From DASVTR01 sp036387475 (GTDB lineage Bacteria; Acidobacteriota; Blastocatellia; Pyrinomonadales; Pyrinomonadaceae), in assembly GCA_036387475.1 (NCBI GenBank), contig DASVTR010000013.1:248001-312000 (forward strand): 64,000 nt of DNA, written 5' to 3'. Of the stretch, positions 60,546-64,000 are shown piece by piece. Position numbers and translations under genes: made by a program. Position 1 is the stretch's first letter. Each line of letters begins with the position of its first letter. A model generated the notes under the pieces. The model saw only the letters and a program-made list of their open reading frames with translations. It was not told the DNA's origin and did not search any database.

Positions 60546-61715
60546 ATGAGGACAGTCCTCGGACTTGAAAAATTGCTGTCTGAACAAAGGGCCAGCTTAC
60601 GCGGCGCGCGTGTCGGCCTGATTTGCAATCAATCATCCGTAAACCATGAATTGCGACACGCCGCAGACCTTTTGCATGAGCAGCGCGACATAAACCTGAC
60701 GGCGCTTTTCGGCCCGCAGCATGGGATACGCGGCGACGTGCAGGACAACATGGTCGAGACGGAACACTCCTTTGACCGTGTGACGGGAATTCCAATCTAT
60801 TCGCTCTACAGCGAAACGCGCGAGCCGACCGAAGAGATGCTCGCAAACGTGGACGTGCTGGTCTTCGACATGCAGGACGTAGGCTGCCGCATCTACACCT
60901 TCATCTACACGCTGGCTAACTGCATGCGCGCGGCGAAGCGTTACGGCAAACGCGTGATTGTTTGTGATCGCCCGAACCCGATTAACGGTGTGAGTGTGGC
61001 TGGGAATGTGCTCGAAACGAAGTTCGCTTCCTTCGTCGGGCAGTTCCCGATTCCGACGCGTCATGGCATGACGGTCTGCGAATTGGCGCTGATGTTTAAT
61101 CAACACTTCGGCATCGATTGTGATCTGGAAGTAGTCAAGATGGAAGGCTGGCCCAGAGAACAATGGCTGGATGAGACGGATGCGCCCTGGGTGTTGCCTT
61201 CGCCTAATATCCCGACGCTCGATTCGGCCACGGTCTTTCCGGGCACAGTTCATCTGGAAGGAACTCTGATGTCTGAAGGGCGTGGCACGACGCGCCCCTT
61301 CGAACTCATCGGCGCGCCCTACATAGAGGCAGAAGTTTACGCACGACAGTTAAACGAAATCGGCTTTCCGGGCGTCTATTTTCGTGCCTGCGGATTTCAG
61401 CCGACGTTCCAGAAACACAAAGAACAAACTTGCGGCGGCGTGCAGATACACGTCAGGGAGCGTGGCATCTTCGAGCCTGTCATCGCAGGCGTTGCGACAG
61501 TCAAGTTAGCCAGAGACCTGTACACGGAGCATTTCAAGTGGAAAGAGCCGCCGTATGAATACGTCTTTGATAAAAAACCTTTCGACGTGATCGCCGGGAC
61601 GGATAAGCTGCGCATAGCGATTGAGCAGGGCTTGAGCCTGGAAAGCATCAACGAAAGCTGGCAGGAAGAACTGGCTAACTTCAAACGGGAGCGCGAGCCG
61701 TTTCTGCTTTATTGA
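60546..61715 (+). CDS. namZ: Exo-beta-N-acetylmuramidase NamZ-like (DUF1343)
   Basis: A 389-residue protein of the DUF1343 family, whose Bacillus member NamZ releases MurNAc from the non-reducing end of peptidoglycan fragments. Seen: RVGLICNQSSVNHELRHAAD, ALFGPQHGIRGDVQDNM, IPIYSLYSETREPTEEML, LVFDMQDVGCRIYTFIYTLA, DRPNPINGVSVAGN, and EGRGTTRPFELIGAPYI. No export signal is visible from this ATG, so action on cytoplasmic wall fragments is possible. The AmgK/MurU-like pair at 37-39 kb could use its product. It is followed 24 bp on by the FmdE-like gene. Confidence 0.88.
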   Translation: MRTVLGLEKLLSEQRASLRGARVGLICNQSSVNHELRHAADLLHEQRDINLTALFGPQHGIRGDVQDNMVETEHSFDRVTGIPIYSLYSETREPTEEMLANVDVLVFDMQDVGCRIYTFIYTLANCMRAAKRYGKRVIVCDRPNPINGVSVAGNVLETKFASFVGQFPIPTRHGMTVCELALMFNQHFGIDCDLEVVKMEGWPREQWLDETDAPWVLPSPNIPTLDSATVFPGTVHLEGTLMSEGRGTTRPFELIGAPYIEAEVYARQLNEIGFPGVYFRACGFQPTFQKHKEQTCGGVQIHVRERGIFEPVIAGVATVKLARDLYTEHFKWKEPPYEYVFDKKPFDVIAGTDKLRIAIEQGLSLESINESWQEELANFKREREPFLLY

Positions 61716-61739
61716 GAGCGAGCGGCGCGGAAAAGAGCT

Positions 61740-62348
61740 TTGCAGTCTGTGGACGAGTTATTGGAAGAGTGCGGACGCTTGCACGGACATCTCTGTGCGG
61801 GCCAATTGCTCGGCGTGCGTATGGCGCTGCTGGGCTGTCGTCTAATCGGAATCGAAGACCCGCGTGGAGCGGACAGAAAAAAACTGATTGTCTGGGTTGA
61901 GATAGACCGTTGCATGGCGGACGCTGTAGGGGCTGTGACGGGCGCGCGGCTTGGAAAAAGAAGTTTGAAGTATCAGGATTACGGTAAGGTGGCGGCGAGT
62001 TTTCTGAATACGGAAACGTGTGTCGCTGCGCGTGTCGTCGCGCTGGACGAATCGAGACACTTGGCGGATGCGCGCTACCCTGAAATCCAGAGTAAAAAAG
62101 AGAGGCAGTTTCGGGCTTACAGAGAGGCAAAGGATTCGGAGTTGTTCAAGGTCGAATGGGTCAGCGTCGAGTACGGCTCTTTGGACGCGCCTGGGCCGCC
62201 TCGCGCACGCGTCTTTTGCACGCTTTGCGGCGAGGGAGTAAACGACGGGCGAGAGGTTTTGGGGAAACAAGGCGAAACGCTGTGTCGCCCCTGCGCCAAT
62301 GGCGGCTATTACAGAATTGTCAATGCGTACGAGTTTGAAGAGGCTTGA
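61740..62348 (+). CDS. FmdE-family protein with zinc finger
   Basis: A 202-residue protein of the FmdE family (named after formylmethanofuran dehydrogenase subunit E). LLEECGRLHGHLCAGQLLGV holds the metal-binding Cys and His residues; WVEIDRCMADAVGAVTGARL follows; and a C-terminal treble-clef/ribbon has CTLCGEGV and CRPC (four Cys). The family is found next to molybdenum enzymes, but none is seen here, so its partner is unknown. No ATG is present; TTG 61740 or GTG 61749 is the likely start. Confidence 0.8.
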   Translation: MQSVDELLEECGRLHGHLCAGQLLGVRMALLGCRLIGIEDPRGADRKKLIVWVEIDRCMADAVGAVTGARLGKRSLKYQDYGKVAASFLNTETCVAARVVALDESRHLADARYPEIQSKKERQFRAYREAKDSELFKVEWVSVEYGSLDAPGPPRARVFCTLCGEGVNDGREVLGKQGETLCRPCANGGYYRIVNAYEFEEA

Positions 62349-62614
62349 GATACAAGGCAATTGGTTTTTCGTGTTTGAAGGATTGGCGACGCATCACTCA
62401 AAAGCATTTACAACTTATATTTTCCGCGATAGCCAACGCCCCTGTAAGCTGCGGACAACTAAGATTTGCTAAAAGCCTTTTTAGAAGCGACCACACTTCA
62501 AACAGGCTAAAGCAGTTGTAGCCTGTGGCGCTCGGCCATGCAAAGCGGCTAGTGGTGAGTCCGATAACGCCTGAATTATTGAGAACCTAAATTGTTGGGG
62601 ATAAAAGCAGATTA
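62349..62614. other. Gene-free stretch before VWA gene
   Basis: About 265 bp with no credible ORF. I see only weak structures, AAGCAGTTGTAGCCTGTGGC and nearby, and no clear promoter. Confidence 0.4.
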
Positions 62615-63691
62615 ATGATTTTTCGTCGCCACAGATTGCACTTGCTGTTTTCAGGACTCTTACTGCTCTTAATCTGGCAGGCGTTTGGACAGGCAAGCGC
62701 TTTGGGGCAGAGCGGGCGGAAAAGCAGTGCCAGCGATGCGGGCCAGACACTCAGCAATCAGGAGCAGGAGGCAGATGACATCGTGCGCGTGCGTACGGAT
62801 GAGGTGCTGCTGCCTGTCTCTGTGCGAGACTGGTCAGGGACGAGCATCAACGGTCTCAACAAAGATAATTTCATCATCTACGACGAAGGAACGCGCCAGC
62901 AGATCAGAAGCTTTAACAGGCATCGCGTGGCGGCCAACATAGTCCTCCTTTTGGACGCCTCTGGCAGCGTCTTTCAACAAATGCGCTTCATACGCGAGGC
63001 CGCCAAAGGCTTCGTAGAGGGATTGCTCCCGGAAGATAAAGTCTGTGTCGTGCAGTTCGCGGATAAAGTCGAGTTGTTGCAGGACTGGACAAACGCCTCG
63101 CAGCCGCAACTGCTGGAGAAGGCTCTGGATTGGCGTTATCATCCGGGCGAGAGCACGACCTTCTACGATGGCCTGTATCTGGCTGCCGAAGAGCAGTTGA
63201 AAAAGGTTGAAGGGCGGCGCATCATCATCCTGCTGACGGATGGCATAGACACTGCGGAACGCCGACGCGCTGATTTCAAAGACGCCCTGAACGCCGTCAG
63301 AGGGGCTGAAGCGAGCGTCTACGTGGTCAGTTTGACGGGGATGCTGCGCGAGATGATTGTGCGGCGCGCTGGCGGACGCGTGCGACAAAATCTGCTACGC
63401 GGTTACGACCCGAAGCAGATCAGCCGTTATCTAAAATTAATAGATGACGCGGAAAGACAGTTAACGGGGCTGGCGACGCAAACGGGTGGGCGCGTTTTTC
63501 TGCCCTTAAAGGATGAAGACCTCAGCGCCGCCTACAGGGCGATTGCGGAAGAGTTGCGCTCACAGTACATTATCACTTACAAGCCTGATCCGCCTGTGAT
63601 TGCAGGGCAGTGGCGGCGCGTGCGCGTGCTGGTCTTGCCGGGCGGCTACGAGGTGGCTGCCAGAGAAGGCTATACGGGGCGCGATCAGTAA
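62615..63691 (+). CDS. Exported VWFA-related Acidobacterial domain protein
   Basis: A 358-residue exported protein. Signal peptide about residues 9-26 (LLFSGLLLLLIWQAFGQASA). A beta domain (IVRVRTDEVLLPVSVRDWSG, LNKDNFIIYDEGTRQQIRSF) is followed by a von Willebrand A domain with MIDAS DASGS, Thr in GESTTFYDGLYL, and LTDGIDT. It is the second TIGR03436-type protein in the window (compare 44655-45602), and is longer by 43 residues, with RRAGGRVRQNLLRGYDPKQI near the end. Function unknown. It is 28 bp before the next gene. Confidence 0.88.
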   Translation: MIFRRHRLHLLFSGLLLLLIWQAFGQASALGQSGRKSSASDAGQTLSNQEQEADDIVRVRTDEVLLPVSVRDWSGTSINGLNKDNFIIYDEGTRQQIRSFNRHRVAANIVLLLDASGSVFQQMRFIREAAKGFVEGLLPEDKVCVVQFADKVELLQDWTNASQPQLLEKALDWRYHPGESTTFYDGLYLAAEEQLKKVEGRRIIILLTDGIDTAERRRADFKDALNAVRGAEASVYVVSLTGMLREMIVRRAGGRVRQNLLRGYDPKQISRYLKLIDDAERQLTGLATQTGGRVFLPLKDEDLSAAYRAIAEELRSQYIITYKPDPPVIAGQWRRVRVLVLPGGYEVAAREGYTGRDQ

Positions 63692-63719
63692 TCTTCAAAA
63701 ATAGCACGGGAGAATTGGT

Positions 63720-64000
63720 TTGACTTTGAGAGAGAAGAGAAGTGAGGCTGCGGCGAGTTCTTTGGAGGTTCCGGCTAATGCCTGGTTGATGGGCGCTTTG
63801 GGTTGGCTGGTACCTGGCGCGGGCCACGTTGCGCAGGGGCGCTGGGGACGCGGCCTTTTAATAGGTGGCGCGGTAATAGCCATGTTTATCATAGGGCTGA
63901 TCTTCGGCGGCCATCTGTTCCCCATCTGGGAGGCGCAGGGCAGCAGCAGCAGCGGCAGCGGAAACTGGTCAGCGCTGCTGCAAGTTCCTCCTATGATCGC
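63720..64000 (+). CDS. Small membrane protein, 3' end cut by window
   Basis: A gene cut by the end of the window and so easily missed. TTG 63720 follows GGGAG with 7-nt spacing. The frame is open to 64000: a charged start TLREKRSEAAASSLEVPANA, then WLMGALGWLVPGAGHVAQGR with a Pro-Gly turn, a second hydrophobic stretch (GLLIGGAVIAMFIIGLIFGG), and a Ser/Gly-rich loop. The double hydrophobic hairpin around WLVPGAGHVAQGRWGRG resembles TM2- or DUF6677-type membrane proteins of Acidobacteria. Function unknown. Confidence 0.65.
   Translation, partial: MTLREKRSEAAASSLEVPANAWLMGALGWLVPGAGHVAQGRWGRGLLIGGAVIAMFIIGLIFGGHLFPIWEAQGSSSSGSGNWSALLQVPPMI

Overview
ORGANISM. The window (about 57% G+C by eye) looks like a chromosomal segment of an Acidobacteriota bacterium, probably class Blastocatellia. 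The main clues are two secreted proteins of the VWFA-related Acidobacterial domain type (44655-45602 and 62615-63691), a didermic envelope protein set (POTRA-domain protein, lipoproteins, MltG, NamZ), and a cell-wall/Ser-Thr kinase locus typical of this group. I saw no rRNA, tRNA, CRISPR array, transposase or phage gene. The genes are mostly ordinary housekeeping genes with short gaps; the unusual material is in the gaps. LAYOUT. 0-6.5 kb: FKBP (partial), a five-POTRA protein without a barrel, an MA-type peptidase divergent from an FAD oxidoreductase, and a large zinc peptidase. 6.5-7.95 kb: degenerate 21-bp tandem repeats and one small ORF. 8-11.2 kb: zinc-ribbon membrane protein, PPOX-fold protein, beta-lactamase-fold hydrolase. 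11.2-20 kb (minus strand): FHA - PBP - FtsW/RodA - PP2C phosphatase - Ser/Thr kinase - FHA, equivalent to the actinobacterial fhaA/pstP/rodA/pbpA/pkn locus. 20-26.4 kb: SpoU methyltransferase, EEP hydrolase, receiver-like protein, Dps, DAHP synthase, ArgS. 26.4-27.3 kb: a gene-free stretch with a second 21-bp repeat field. 27.3-44.6 kb (plus strand): sirtuin, LarC, FolE, M28 peptidase, MetG, TatD, YajQ, polyprenyl synthase, HARE-HTH protein, MurU-like and AmgK-like enzymes, AsnS, LOG-like, AIM24, arginase, Ddl. 44.6-49.8 kb (minus): VWA protein, three exported or membrane proteins of unknown role, MltG, RuvX. 50-51.3 kb: S41 protein. 51.6-58.6 kb (minus): acyl-CoA carboxylase beta subunit, DUF402, transaldolase, FAH-family, Fn3 lipoprotein, HslU, HslV. 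58.8-64 kb (plus): GATase, SDR, NamZ, FmdE-like, VWA, and a membrane protein cut by the window end. HOW THE GENES FIT. Cell-wall work dominates: the kinase/phosphatase/FHA set with a SEDS-PBP pair (elongation or division), Ddl, MltG, polyprenyl diphosphate synthase (carrier-lipid or quinone side chain), and a probable MurNAc salvage route (NamZ releases MurNAc, AmgK phosphorylates it, MurU makes UDP-MurNAc). HslVU gives ATP-dependent proteolysis. MOST UNUSUAL SIGNALS. (1) Two loci 20 kb apart (6.5-7.7 kb minus frame, 26.8-27.2 kb plus frame) are built of diverged 21-bp units that translate to the same heptapeptide pattern, roughly A-x-[VI]-[DN]-[FYC]-x-x. (2) At least 13 intergenic gaps are filled by inverted pairs of quasi-tandem 7- or 8-bp units, with different unit sequences in different gaps and sometimes supplying the stop codon of the upstream gene. 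(3) The S41 peptidase-like protein has Gly and Ala where the catalytic Ser and Lys should be. (4) folE has no usual start codon at the expected place, where an ATC sits behind a good Shine-Dalgarno sequence.
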